Below, one piece after another: positions 1 through 7,728 of a DNA stretch of 11,794 nucleotides. Under the pieces are notes generated by a model. The model had not been told where the DNA came from. It saw only the letters and a program-made list of their open reading frames with translations, and searched no databases. Source of the DNA: Chlorobiota bacterium (GTDB taxonomy: Bacteria > Bacteroidota > Ignavibacteria > Ignavibacteriales > Ignavibacteriaceae); the NCBI GenBank assembly GCA_008363265.1, contig RHKR01000029.1:1-11794 (forward strand), written 5' to 3'. Both the position numbers and the translations under genes were made by a program. Positions within the stretch are counted from its first letter, which is position 1; the number at the start of each line of letters is the position of its first letter.

Positions 1-1163
1 TGGCACGGGAGATGGGTAAACCGCTTCCTCAGGGAGTGGCCGAGATCGAAAAGTCGGCATGGGTTTGTGAATACTATGCTGAAAATGGTGAGAATTTCCT
101 GCAGCCGGAACATGTGATAACCGATGCCGCCAAAAGCTTCATCGCATATCAACCCCTTGGTACAATCCTGGCCATCATGCCTTGGAATTTTCCATTTTGG
201 CAGGTTTTCCGTTTTGCTGCTCCGGCACTGATGGCGGGGAATTGCGGCATTCTGAAGCATTCACCAAACGTGACAGGATGTGCTCTTGAGATAGAAAAAC
301 TAATTTTGGAGGCCGGTTTTCCGGCAAATGTTTTCAGCACTGTGATCGTGGAAGTTACGGATGTGGAGGCGATGATCAGGAATGAGAGGATAGCCGCAGT
401 TACTCTTACGGGCAGCACAAGGGCAGGGAGGTCCGTGGCTACAATCGCAGGGAGTGAAATTAAAAAGTGCGTTCTCGAACTCGGCGGAAGCGATCCTTAC
501 ATAGTTACAGATACCGCTGATATCGAATCAGCCGCAAAAGCATGCATCACAGGAAGGTTCCTGAACGCGGGACAGAGTTGCATTGCAGCTAAAAGACTGC
601 TCGTTTTTGAGAAAGTATACGAAGAGTTCAAGGCGGAGTTTCTTAAACTTGCATATGATCTGAAAGTGGGGGATCCACTGGAAGAAGGGACGTTCATTGG
701 TCCCATGGCAAGGGAAGATCTTAGGGAAGCACTTCACACCCAGGTTAATGATTCAGTCGCTCAGGGGGCTAAACCGCTGATCGGAGGATACATTCCTGAT
801 GGCCCGGGATTCTTCTATCCTGTCACCGTGATCGAAGAGTCTGATGAAACGTCTCCGGTGTGTACCGAGGAAATATTTGGCCCAGTTGCGGTTCTGGTAA
901 AAGTCCGCGACATGCAACACGCGCTGGAGATAGCAAACTCTACCCGATATGGACTTGGCGCCGCGGTGTTTACGGGCGACAGTTCTTATGGCGAGAGTGT
1001 GGCACTGAATGAACTTGAGGCCGGTTCATGCTTTGTAAACACATTCGTTAAAAGTGATCCTCGCCTTCCCTTCGGAGGAATAAAAACCTCCGGTTTCGGC
1101 AGGGAATTATCGCTGCAGGGAATCAGAGAGTTTGTTAATGTTAAAACCATTTATGTGGCCTGA
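1..1163 (+). CDS. NAD(P)-dependent aldehyde dehydrogenase, succinate-semialdehyde type (5' end outside window)
   Basis: This enzyme oxidises an aldehyde to a carboxylate with NAD(P)+ through a cysteine thioester. The reading frame is already open at base 3 (Ala-Arg-Glu before the Met at 12). That Met belongs to the conserved E-M-G-K-P motif, so it is internal, and roughly 70 N-terminal residues lie upstream of the window. Counting from that Met, the signatures are PWNFP (57-61), the cofactor-site Lys in LKHSPN (82), the general-base Glu in LELGGSDP (156), the catalytic Cys in NAGQSC (190, bases 579-581), EEIFGP (286-291) and LPFGGIKTSGFGRE (352-365). The GGSDP and SDPRLPFGG strings are typical of the Sad/GabD1 branch, which favours succinate semialdehyde. 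The exact substrate is inferred; glutarate semialdehyde is an alternative given the glutaryl-CoA dehydrogenase gene downstream. The frame is complete at its 3' end and followed by a hairpin. Confidence 0.9.
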   Translation, partial: AREMGKPLPQGVAEIEKSAWVCEYYAENGENFLQPEHVITDAAKSFIAYQPLGTILAIMPWNFPFWQVFRFAAPALMAGNCGILKHSPNVTGCALEIEKLILEAGFPANVFSTVIVEVTDVEAMIRNERIAAVTLTGSTRAGRSVATIAGSEIKKCVLELGGSDPYIVTDTADIESAAKACITGRFLNAGQSCIAAKRLLVFEKVYEEFKAEFLKLAYDLKVGDPLEEGTFIGPMAREDLREALHTQVNDSVAQGAKPLIGGYIPDGPGFFYPVTVIEESDETSPVCTEEIFGPVAVLVKVRDMQHALEIANSTRYGLGAAVFTGDSSYGESVALNELEAGSCFVNTFVKSDPRLPFGGIKTSGFGRELSLQGIREFVNVKTIYVA

Positions 1164-1182
1164 TTCTCAATAAGATCAGGCC
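1157..1182 (+). terminator. Hairpin terminator overlapping the aldehyde dehydrogenase stop codon
   Basis: GGCCTGAT (1157-1164) pairs perfectly with ATCAGGCC (1175-1182) around a 10-nt loop. The left arm contains the TGA stop at 1161-1163. The right arm is followed by TCTTCGATCC, which is only weakly T-rich, so termination may be partial. The same GGCCTCTT junction occurs after the much stronger hairpin at 9040-9070. Confidence 0.55.
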
Positions 1183-1246
1183 TCTTCGATCCCTCATAAC
1201 TGCCACCAAAAAACCGCTTGTAATCTCCCGGAATCATTAGATTCCA

Positions 1247-1278
1247 TTTGCCCACCTCTCATTAAAACCTTAACTTTA
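1247..1278 (+). promoter_or_regulatory. Possible Bacteroidota-type promoter for the glutaryl-CoA dehydrogenase operon
   Basis: TTTG at 1247-1250 is followed after 20 bases by TAACTTTA at 1271-1278. This is one mismatch from the TAnnTTTG -7 element used with a TTTG -33 element in Bacteroides. The position, about 50-80 bases before the likely start codon, is suitable. The match is short and assumes this type of sigma factor, so it is tentative. It overlaps the palindrome at 1271-1284. Confidence 0.3.
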
Positions 1279-1284
1279 AAGTTA
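1271..1284. promoter_or_regulatory. Perfect 14-bp palindrome upstream of the operon (candidate operator)
   Basis: TAACTTTAAAGTTA is its own reverse complement. It lies 41 bases before the ATG at 1326 and overlaps the proposed -7 element, where a repressor could block initiation. It is AT-rich, so chance occurrence is possible; no regulator gene is visible nearby. Confidence 0.3.
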
Positions 1285-1315
1285 TTATTTTCAAAAAAAT
1301 GCATATCAATTATAC

Positions 1316-1320
1316 AGGAG
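1316..1320 (+). promoter_or_regulatory. Ribosome binding site that fixes the glutaryl-CoA dehydrogenase start
   Basis: AGGAG at 1316-1320 sits 5 bases before the ATG at 1326. The upstream in-frame ATG at 1299 has only an A-rich run before it, and its nine extra codons would contain this Shine-Dalgarno sequence. The start at 1326 is therefore preferred. Confidence 0.75.
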
Positions 1321-1325
1321 ATCAA

Positions 1326-2495
1326 ATGTCCGGTTATAGCGGTGTCGACTATTTTAACATAGACTTGTTATTATCAGATGAAGAGAAGATGGTTAGGGAA
1401 ATGGTACGGGATTTTGTTGAAGATAACATCATTCCGGTGATAGAAAAGCATTACAGGGAGGGTACCTTTCCAATGGATCTGATCCCCAAAATGGGTGAGA
1501 TCGGTCTGTTCGGTGCAAACCTTCCATCTGAGTACGGCGGAGCCGACATGAACAACGTTGCTTACGGTCTTGTTATGCAGGAACTTGAGAGAGGCGACAG
1601 TGGTGTACGAAGTTTCGTATCAGTACAGAGCGCCCTTGTAATGTACCCGATCTACACATTTGGAAGCGAGGAACAGAGAAGGAAATGGCTGCCAAAACTC
1701 GCGAAAGGTGAACTGATCGGCTGCTTTGGTTTAACAGAGCCCGATTTTGGTTCCAACCCCGGCGGTATGGTAACTAAAGCCGAAAGAACCGAAGGGGGTT
1801 ACATTCTGAATGGTGCCAAGATGTGGATCACCAATGGTACACTTGCAGATGTCGCTGTTGTCTGGGCGAAACTAGACGGCAAAGTGGCAGGCTTCCTTGT
1901 TGAAAAAGGAATGAAAGGTTTTACCGCCCCTGAAATGAAGGGCAAACACTCACTCAGAGCATCAGTAACTTCTGAACTGGTATTCGATTCCGTCTTCATC
2001 CCTGAAGAGAACAGACTTCCTAAAGCAGAAGGATTAAAAGCACCATTAATGTGCCTCAATCAGGCAAGATACGGAATCGCCTGGGGTGTCGTTGGATCGG
2101 CAATGTCATGCTATGATTCATCATTGAAATATGCCCTTTCAAGGGTTCAGTTCTCGAAGCCGATTGCGGGTTATCAGATGACCCAGGAAAAACTGGTACA
2201 TATGGTCACCGAGATCACAAAAGCCCAGCTAATGAACCTGCAACTTGGAAGACTTAAAGATTCCGGCGATCTGAGATTCCAGCAGGTCTCAATGGCAAAG
2301 CGAAACAACTGTGACATGGCTCTAAACATCGCCAGAATGGCCAGAGGTATTCATGGTGCAAATGGTATACTTGACGAATATCCGGTTATGCGTCATGCGA
2401 ATAATCTTGAGTCGGTAATAACCTATGAAGGAACGCACGAGATGCACACCCTGATCATTGGTGAAGACATCACCGGCATTGCTGCTTTTAATTAA
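1326..2495 (+). CDS. gcdH: Glutaryl-CoA dehydrogenase (acyl-CoA dehydrogenase family)
   Basis: This FAD flavoprotein of 389 residues oxidises and decarboxylates glutaryl-CoA to crotonyl-CoA plus CO2, passing electrons to ETF, in lysine/tryptophan/glutarate breakdown. It is collinear with human GCDH over its whole length. Shared blocks include [11 protein letters not shown] (86-96), [12 protein letters not shown] (134-145), ARYGIAWGV (247-255), QLGRLKD (306-312), KRNNCDMAL (325-333) and ITYEGTHE (365-372). Glu88, Arg95 and Ser96 correspond to human Glu87, Arg94 and Ser95 around the distal carboxylate. Tyr367-Glu368 match Tyr369 and catalytic base Glu370. These residues separate it from ordinary fatty acyl-CoA dehydrogenases and suggest the decarboxylating type. 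The start at 1326 is chosen for its AGGAG. It is the first gene of a tight cluster, with guaB beginning 11 bases after its stop. Confidence 0.92.
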   Translation: MSGYSGVDYFNIDLLLSDEEKMVREMVRDFVEDNIIPVIEKHYREGTFPMDLIPKMGEIGLFGANLPSEYGGADMNNVAYGLVMQELERGDSGVRSFVSVQSALVMYPIYTFGSEEQRRKWLPKLAKGELIGCFGLTEPDFGSNPGGMVTKAERTEGGYILNGAKMWITNGTLADVAVVWAKLDGKVAGFLVEKGMKGFTAPEMKGKHSLRASVTSELVFDSVFIPEENRLPKAEGLKAPLMCLNQARYGIAWGVVGSAMSCYDSSLKYALSRVQFSKPIAGYQMTQEKLVHMVTEITKAQLMNLQLGRLKDSGDLRFQQVSMAKRNNCDMALNIARMARGIHGANGILDEYPVMRHANNLESVITYEGTHEMHTLIIGEDITGIAAFN

Positions 2496-2506
2496 GAAGA
2501 AACATA

Positions 2507-3976
2507 ATGAACAACGATAAGTTTGCCTACGAAGGCATTACATTTGATGATGTCCTGATACTGCCTGCGAAGTCATCGGTACTTCCCAAACAGGTCGATA
2601 TCAGCGCGAAACTCACCAGGGGAATATCCCTGAACATCCCGTTTCTCTCTGCGGCGATGGATACTGTAACCGAGAGCAAACTCGCCGTCGCGATCGCAAG
2701 AGAAGGCGGGATCGGCATTCTCCACAAAAATATGTCGATCGATCAGCAGGCAGATGAAGCGGATAAAGTGAAACGCTCTGAAAGCGGCATGATCCAGGAC
2801 CCCGTGACCCTTACGGCCGATAAAAAGGCGGGTGACGCTTTCGAAATGATGCGTAAATACTCTGTTTCAGGCATTCCAATTATCGACGGAGCGGGCAAAC
2901 TTATCGGAATTCTTACCAACCGCGATCTCCGTTTCGTGAAAGATCTTACACTTGGAGTAAACGAACTGATGACCTCGGAAAACCTTGTAACAGCGGAAGT
3001 TGGTACAACTCTCGAGCATGCTGAAGAACTTCTTCATCAGCACAGGATAGAGAAGCTTCCCGTGGTTGACAAAGACGGTTATCTGAAAGGTCTGATCACA
3101 TTTAAAGACATTCAGAAGAAGAAGCATCATCCACACGCCTGCAAGGATGAGAAGGGCCGCCTCAGGGTGGGTGCGGCAGTTGGAGTCAGCGCTGATACTT
3201 TCGAGAGGATCGACAGACTTGTGAAAGCCGGTGTGGATGTGATCGTGATCGACACGGCTCATGGCCACTCAATGGGAGTCATAGGAACCATTAAAGAGGT
3301 TCGTGCCAAATATCCCTCGATACAAATAATCGCAGGAAATATTGCCACTTACGAAGCAGCTCTTGAGCTCTACAACGCCGGGGTCGACGCCGTTAAAGTG
3401 GGAATTGGTCCGGGATCGATCTGTACCACCAGGGTGATCGCGGGCATCGGTGTCCCTCAGATCAGTGCCATTATGGAGGTTTACAGGGCATTAAAGGATA
3501 AAGGTATCCCCATTATTGCTGATGGCGGAATAAAATACTCCGGTGATGTGGCCAAAGCCATCGCTGCCGGAGCAGATACAGTAATGATCGGAGGTCTCTT
3601 TGCCGGAACGGATGAAAGTCCAGGTGAAAAGGTGCTTTATGACGGAAGAAGTTTCAAAGTTTACCGCGGAATGGGTTCGCTTGATGCAATGAAGAAGGGA
3701 AGTGGTGACCGCTACTTCCAGGATCCTGAAACTGAAGTAAATAAACTCGTTCCGGAGGGTGTCGAAGGGATGGTACCGTACAAGGGACCGCTCGCTGATA
3801 CCATCTTTCAGCTGACCGGCGGTCTTCGTGCGTCCATGGGATATGCGGGTGCCGCCACAATCGAAGAATTAAAGACCAAATCAAGATTCGTTAAGATCAC
3901 TGCTGCATCTCTAAAAGAGAGTCATCCTCACGATATCATCGTGACAAAGGAAGCTCCAAATTACCAGAAACTATGA
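2507..3976 (+). CDS. guaB: Inosine-5'-monophosphate dehydrogenase
   Basis: This enzyme converts IMP to XMP with NAD+ and is the committed step of GTP synthesis in the cytosol. The protein has 489 residues, the usual bacterial length. The N-terminal barrel begins with [11 protein letters not shown] (10-20). Two CBS domains are inserted at about residues 95-205 (VSGIPIID near 120; [11 protein letters not shown] at 181-191) and may bind adenine or guanine nucleotides to regulate activity. The barrel resumes at [10 protein letters not shown] (217-226). GPGSICTTR (301-309) contains catalytic Cys306, and the mobile flap Arg402-Tyr403 lies in [17 protein letters not shown] (438-448) is the conserved C-terminal block. 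The Shine-Dalgarno is weak (AAGAAGAA), and coupling to the preceding gene 11 bases away is likely. Its stop codon overlaps the next gene's ATG. Confidence 0.98.
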   Translation: MNNDKFAYEGITFDDVLILPAKSSVLPKQVDISAKLTRGISLNIPFLSAAMDTVTESKLAVAIAREGGIGILHKNMSIDQQADEADKVKRSESGMIQDPVTLTADKKAGDAFEMMRKYSVSGIPIIDGAGKLIGILTNRDLRFVKDLTLGVNELMTSENLVTAEVGTTLEHAEELLHQHRIEKLPVVDKDGYLKGLITFKDIQKKKHHPHACKDEKGRLRVGAAVGVSADTFERIDRLVKAGVDVIVIDTAHGHSMGVIGTIKEVRAKYPSIQIIAGNIATYEAALELYNAGVDAVKVGIGPGSICTTRVIAGIGVPQISAIMEVYRALKDKGIPIIADGGIKYSGDVAKAIAAGADTVMIGGLFAGTDESPGEKVLYDGRSFKVYRGMGSLDAMKKGSGDRYFQDPETEVNKLVPEGVEGMVPYKGPLADTIFQLTGGLRASMGYAGAATIEELKTKSRFVKITAASLKESHPHDIIVTKEAPNYQKL

Positions 3977-5022
3977 TCCACAAATATCTGAGTTCCCGCT
4001 TCAGATTTCTTTTTGATCTTCTGCACCAAAATGATCTGGAACTGATCGTTATCGCTGACAAAGAGATGATCAGATTTTTCACTGATCTCGTTTCTTCCAA
4101 TGCCTGGCTGGCGGTTTTCCGTAAACATATTTACCTGGTTACTGATCCCCGGTACTTTGGTGATGTCTGGGCTACCGATCACCGGTTGGTTCGGAAAGTG
4201 GTTAAACATCCGGCGGATCTGATCCGTAAACAAATTGAAAGAGCCAAGCAAAGAATCGGTCTGGATGCCGCAACCCTGAATTCGTCTATCGGACTTGATA
4301 CTGTCAGGGCGCGAATTAAAGCAGAAGACATCACGGCTGATCTGGAGAATTTCATCTCAGTTTCCGATAAAGAGACCATGAAACGGTTCAACCGGGCTGC
4401 GGCTATTACAACCAAAATTGAAAACCGGATTGAAAAATTATTGAGGAACGGGATAAGAGAATATACTCTCAGAGCGGAGATCAGTTATTTGATTCATGCT
4501 GCGGGATGTGAGGAAGCGTTTACTCCCATAGTAAGTTTTGGTGAGAATACAGCCCGCATCCATACAGAGCCCACCCGGAAGAAACTGAAGTCTGAAATGC
4601 CTGTGTTGATCGATTTTGGTGTTAATTACATGGGTGTTTCCACTGATATAACCCGTTCATTCTGGTATGGTGAAAATCCAACTGAAGAGTATCAGAATGT
4701 CCGTAAGGCCGTAAAGAAGGCTCTAAAGGCGGCTGAAAACTCAATAAAACCCTCCGTTGAATGTTCTGTCCCGGCTGATATTGCAATGCAGGTTTTAACT
4801 GCCAGTCATCCTGAATCATCCGATTGTCTGCCTCATGCCCTTGGACATGGTATCGGCTACAAGGTGCATCAGGTACCAAGAATATCCGGATATTCAGATG
4901 CAGTTTTTAAGCAAGGACAGATCATTACCCTCGAACCTGGCATCTATATCCCTGACAAATTCGGTGTAAGGATCGAACACGATTATACTGTGACCGATAC
5001 CGGTGTCACCAAACTGATATGA
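3973..5022 (+). CDS. M24-family metallopeptidase (Xaa-Pro aminopeptidase/dipeptidase type)
   Basis: This is a probable cytosolic two-metal peptidase that removes residues next to proline. Its 349 residues match the short, roughly 350-residue PepQ/YpdF-like form. The N-terminal creatinase-type domain (about 1-125) retains an IRFFTDL...LVTDPRY pattern comparable to the family's YLTGF...TDGRY. The pita-bread catalytic domain carries all five metal ligands: Asp214 (LIDFGV), Asp225 (STDITRSF), His292 (LGHGIGY), Glu321 (TLEPGIY) and Glu335 (VRIEHDY). His197 (ARIHTEP) and His299 (KVHQ) fit the usual active-site histidines. No signal peptide is evident. The ATG overlaps the guaB stop as ATGA, indicating translational coupling. 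Aminopeptidase versus dipeptidase activity cannot be told from sequence, so no gene symbol is given. Confidence 0.9.
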   Translation: MIHKYLSSRFRFLFDLLHQNDLELIVIADKEMIRFFTDLVSSNAWLAVFRKHIYLVTDPRYFGDVWATDHRLVRKVVKHPADLIRKQIERAKQRIGLDAATLNSSIGLDTVRARIKAEDITADLENFISVSDKETMKRFNRAAAITTKIENRIEKLLRNGIREYTLRAEISYLIHAAGCEEAFTPIVSFGENTARIHTEPTRKKLKSEMPVLIDFGVNYMGVSTDITRSFWYGENPTEEYQNVRKAVKKALKAAENSIKPSVECSVPADIAMQVLTASHPESSDCLPHALGHGIGYKVHQVPRISGYSDAVFKQGQIITLEPGIYIPDKFGVRIEHDYTVTDTGVTKLI

Positions 5023-5030
5023 AATAAGTT

Positions 5031-6314
5031 ATGTATAAAGCCCTGATTTTTGCTTACTATTTTCCTCCCAAGGGTTTGAGTGGTGTACAAAGAACCACAA
5101 AATTTGTAAAATACCTTCCTGACTTTAACTGGAGCCCAACCGTTATCACCACCGGTGACATTGCGTATTTCGCGCATGATCACTCACTGCTCGAGGATCT
5201 GAAAAATGAAAATATCCGCGTGGTCAGAGTAAGTGGCAAAGAGATCAACTCGATCCTTAAGAAAAAGGGAACGATCAAAATGCCGCGTGAGATATTCAGG
5301 AAGTTGTTTGCTTATGTGAGTGCGTGGTTAAACATTACTGATAACAAAAGGTCATGGGCGAGACAGGCCTACAAAGAGGCAAAAAGGCTCTGTTCCGAAG
5401 AGAAATTCGATGTGATTTTCGTTTCGGGACCTCCGTTCAGTTCATTTGAAGCCGCGATCAGGATCAGTGAGGAATTCAAACTTCCTGTTTTCGTCGATTA
5501 TCGTGACCTCTGGTATGGAAACCAGTTCGCAATTTATCCTACACCCTGGCACAGGATCAGCACAAAAAAAGAAGAGGATGCCGCACTACGCAAGGTTGAT
5601 AAAATTGTTGTGACCAACAGGCGCGTTAAAGAGCGGATGATGAAGAATTATCCTTTCCTTACGCATAAAAAGATGCTGATAATTCCTCACGGATACGATG
5701 CTCAGGATGTGGCGGCTGCAGCCCCCGGCGCAAAGAAACTCACAAAAAAGATGGTGATCACTTATTCAGGCATCTTCTATGAGTTCATTACTCCCAAATA
5801 CTTCCTTAAGGCATTCAAACAGATACTGAAAGAGAATCCCGAAGTGGCGGTGAATATCGAGCTCCATTTCATTGGCTTCCTCAGGATAGAGAACAGGCGA
5901 CTGATCAGACGTTACAATCTGCAGAATTTCGTTGTGGAACACAACTATATGGAACATCTGGAAGCTTTGAAGAAAGTGATGGCAAGCGATCTTCTATGGT
6001 TCATGGTCGGTAAGGGACGAAACGCCGATACAATCTCCAGCAGTAAAATGTATGAATATTTTGGAACACTGAAACCGGTACTGGCGTGCCTACCTGACGG
6101 TGCCTTACGGAGCCATCTTGAAGACTACGGGGCATCCTATATTTCCGACCCGTATGATGTAAAAACCATAAAATCAAATATTCTAAAGGCTTACGAGGAT
6201 TACGCAAGCGGCAGGCAACCGGTTCCCGATGAGGAATTTGTTCAAAAATTCGACCGCAGGTTACTCACCGGTCAACTCGCCACAGAATTTCAGTTCTTTC
6301 TAAAGGTGCATTAA
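5031..6314 (+). CDS. GT4-family glycosyltransferase
   Basis: This is a putative GT-B-fold glycosyltransferase of 427 residues that probably adds a sugar from a nucleotide-sugar donor to a surface glycan or glycolipid. The N-terminus, LIFAYYFPPKGLSGVQR (5-21), followed by FVKYLPDFNWSPTVIT (25-40), is a typical acceptor-domain start for GT4 enzymes of this group and supports the Met at 5031. VFVDYRDLW (153-161) and IIPHGYD (217-223) mark the end of the first Rossmann domain. The C-terminal donor domain runs from about 240 and carries SSSKMYEYFGTLKPVLA (336-352), the usual nucleotide-sugar-binding helix-loop. No transmembrane helix is obvious. The gene begins 8 bases after the peptidase stop, with no strong Shine-Dalgarno, and overlaps purD by one base. 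Donor and acceptor are unknown. Confidence 0.85.
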   Translation: MYKALIFAYYFPPKGLSGVQRTTKFVKYLPDFNWSPTVITTGDIAYFAHDHSLLEDLKNENIRVVRVSGKEINSILKKKGTIKMPREIFRKLFAYVSAWLNITDNKRSWARQAYKEAKRLCSEEKFDVIFVSGPPFSSFEAAIRISEEFKLPVFVDYRDLWYGNQFAIYPTPWHRISTKKEEDAALRKVDKIVVTNRRVKERMMKNYPFLTHKKMLIIPHGYDAQDVAAAAPGAKKLTKKMVITYSGIFYEFITPKYFLKAFKQILKENPEVAVNIELHFIGFLRIENRRLIRRYNLQNFVVEHNYMEHLEALKKVMASDLLWFMVGKGRNADTISSSKMYEYFGTLKPVLACLPDGALRSHLEDYGASYISDPYDVKTIKSNILKAYEDYASGRQPVPDEEFVQKFDRRLLTGQLATEFQFFLKVH

Positions 6315-7594
6315 TGAGAGTCGCGATAATAGGAAGTGGTGGCAGGGAACACGCTCTGGGATACTCGATCGCAGGGTCGGAACTTTGCGAAAAAATCTGG
6401 TTTCTGCCCGGTAACGGTGGAACTTCTTCAATTGGCACCAACGTGTTGATAGATGTAAGAGATCATGCTGCGGTCACTGATTTTATGAAGGAGAACTCGA
6501 TCGACCTGGTGATCATCGGACCTGAGATACCGATCGTTGAGGGACTGGGCGATCATCTCGTAGCTCATGGGTTAAAGGTTTTTGCCCCATCAAAAGAGGC
6601 AGCACGGGTTGAATCAGAGAAATCGTACGCGAAATCATTGATGGTGAAGTACGGGATTCCGACTGCCTCCTTCCGCGAGTTCAGTGCCGTGCAGCACGAC
6701 CAGGCGGTTGAACACCTTAATGCGGTAAATTTTCCTGTTGTGATCAAGGCTGATGGTCTGGCTGCCGGTAAAGGTGTGGTGATCGCGCAAGATATTGACG
6801 AAGCCGTATCAGCAGTGAAAGAGATGATGATCGACCGTGTATTCGGTGGTTCGGGAGACCGGATCATTATTGAAGAATTTATGCAGGGAGAGGAAGCTTC
6901 GATCTTTGCTATTACTGACGGTATGGATTTTATCTGTCTTCCCGCGGCGCAGGACCACAAGAGAATTGGGGATGGGGACACCGGCCCGAACACCGGTGGC
7001 ATGGGAGCCTATTGCCCGGCTCCTCTGATAACGCCTGATCTACAGAGCGAGATAGATAAAACAATCATAAAACCTTTTCTGGATGCTTTGCGGAAAGAGG
7101 GAAACCCATTCACGGGATGCCTTTACGCGGGATTGATGATCACTAAGGAAGGCCCAAAAGTAGTGGAGTTCAACTGCAGGTTCGGCGACCCCGAAACCCA
7201 GGCGGTACTTCCGGTGGTCGAAGGTGACATGTTGAAACTGCTCTATTCAGTAGCTGAAGGAAAACTTGACAGATCGGCTTTCACCGGAACAAAGGGTGCA
7301 GCTGTCTGCGTTGTTGCAGCATCAGGAGGTTATCCGGGTCAGTTTCAGAAAGGATTTCAAGTTGAGGGATTGGAGCAGGCGTCAGAGATAAGTATCGTTT
7401 TTCACGCCGGTACGGAAGTAAAAGATGGTATTGTTTTAACAACGGGGGGACGGGTGCTCGGGATAACCGCCATAAGTGAAGCAGGCGAGATCGGGGAAGC
7501 TGTTGACCTTGCCTACTCTTCAATTGAGAAGATAAATTTCACGGGAATTCACTTCCGGAAAGACATAGGTCACAGGGCGACCCGGAATCAGTAA
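6314..7594 (+). CDS. purD: Phosphoribosylamine--glycine ligase (GAR synthetase)
   Basis: This enzyme joins glycine to 5-phosphoribosylamine with ATP to give GAR, the second step of de novo purine synthesis. The ATP-grasp protein of 426 residues has full family length. Recognised blocks are VAIIGSGGREHALG (3-16), LPGNGGTSS (31-39), the ATP-binding KADGLAAGKGVV (145-156), IIEEFMQGEEAS (185-196), AAQDHKRIGDGDTGPNTGGM (211-230), VVEFNCRFGDPETQ (283-296) with metal-binding Glu and Asn, and the terminal FRKDIGHRA (414-422). TAATG overlaps the glycosyltransferase stop by one base, and AAAGG at 6302-6306 provides a Shine-Dalgarno 7 bases upstream. It appears to be the last gene of the five-gene cluster and shares the purine theme with guaB. 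Confidence 0.98.
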   Translation: MRVAIIGSGGREHALGYSIAGSELCEKIWFLPGNGGTSSIGTNVLIDVRDHAAVTDFMKENSIDLVIIGPEIPIVEGLGDHLVAHGLKVFAPSKEAARVESEKSYAKSLMVKYGIPTASFREFSAVQHDQAVEHLNAVNFPVVIKADGLAAGKGVVIAQDIDEAVSAVKEMMIDRVFGGSGDRIIIEEFMQGEEASIFAITDGMDFICLPAAQDHKRIGDGDTGPNTGGMGAYCPAPLITPDLQSEIDKTIIKPFLDALRKEGNPFTGCLYAGLMITKEGPKVVEFNCRFGDPETQAVLPVVEGDMLKLLYSVAEGKLDRSAFTGTKGAAVCVVAASGGYPGQFQKGFQVEGLEQASEISIVFHAGTEVKDGIVLTTGGRVLGITAISEAGEIGEAVDLAYSSIEKINFTGIHFRKDIGHRATRNQ

Positions 7595-7601
7595 AAATGT
7601 G

Positions 7602-7622
7602 AAATATTTTATTAGAATATTT
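7602..7622 (+). terminator. Weak AT-only hairpin after purD
   Basis: AAATATT (7602-7608) pairs with AATATTT (7616-7622) around a 7-nt loop, 7 bases after the purD stop, followed by GCCTTTTG. The stem has no G-C pair, so it is unlikely to terminate efficiently. It is listed because nothing stronger marks the operon end. Confidence 0.2.
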
Positions 7623-7678
7623 GCCTTTTGTTACAATCTTATGTAGTTTAATATCTCAAATAATTATTTTTTTATGAA

Positions 7679-7693
7679 AAATGATTATCATTT
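7679..7693. promoter_or_regulatory. Perfect 7-1-7 palindrome upstream of glutamate dehydrogenase (candidate operator)
   Basis: AAATGAT-T-ATCATTT lies 35 bases before the gdhA start codon, within the 134-bp AT-rich gap. The 7-1-7 layout and ATGATTATCAT core resemble Fur-family operators, but metal control of this gene is not otherwise suggested. The rest of the gap (7595-7728) is AT-rich. A weak TTTG (7620-7623) N20 TAGTTTAA (7644-7651) pair is the only promoter-like arrangement seen. Confidence 0.3.
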
Positions 7694-7716
7694 GGATACA
7701 TACTCAAATATGACAA

Positions 7717-7722
7717 CGGAGG
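7717..7722 (+). promoter_or_regulatory. Strong Shine-Dalgarno for glutamate dehydrogenase
   Basis: CGGAGG ends 6 bases before the ATG at 7729. It is the best ribosome binding site in the window, fixes the start and fits a highly expressed gene. Confidence 0.8.
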
Positions 7723-7728
7723 CATATA

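Noticed and set aside
1230..1245. Second small hairpin (GGAATC-ATTA-GATTCC) in the leader before glutaryl-CoA dehydrogenase
   Set aside because: It has a 6-bp stem with no T-tract after it, which is too weak to call a terminator or riboswitch.
1299..1325. Nine-codon N-terminal extension of glutaryl-CoA dehydrogenase starting at the ATG at 1299
   Set aside because: It has no Shine-Dalgarno, the extension does not look like protein-family sequence, and it would swallow the AGGAG that serves the ATG at 1326.
2867..3268. 133-codon open frame on the minus strand inside guaB
   Set aside because: It lies opposite a fully conserved essential gene and has no recognisable domain; it is a shadow of guaB codon structure.
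6565..7002. 145-codon open frame on the minus strand inside purD
   Set aside because: It is antisense to the conserved ATP-grasp core of purD, with a composition typical of a shadow frame and no motif.
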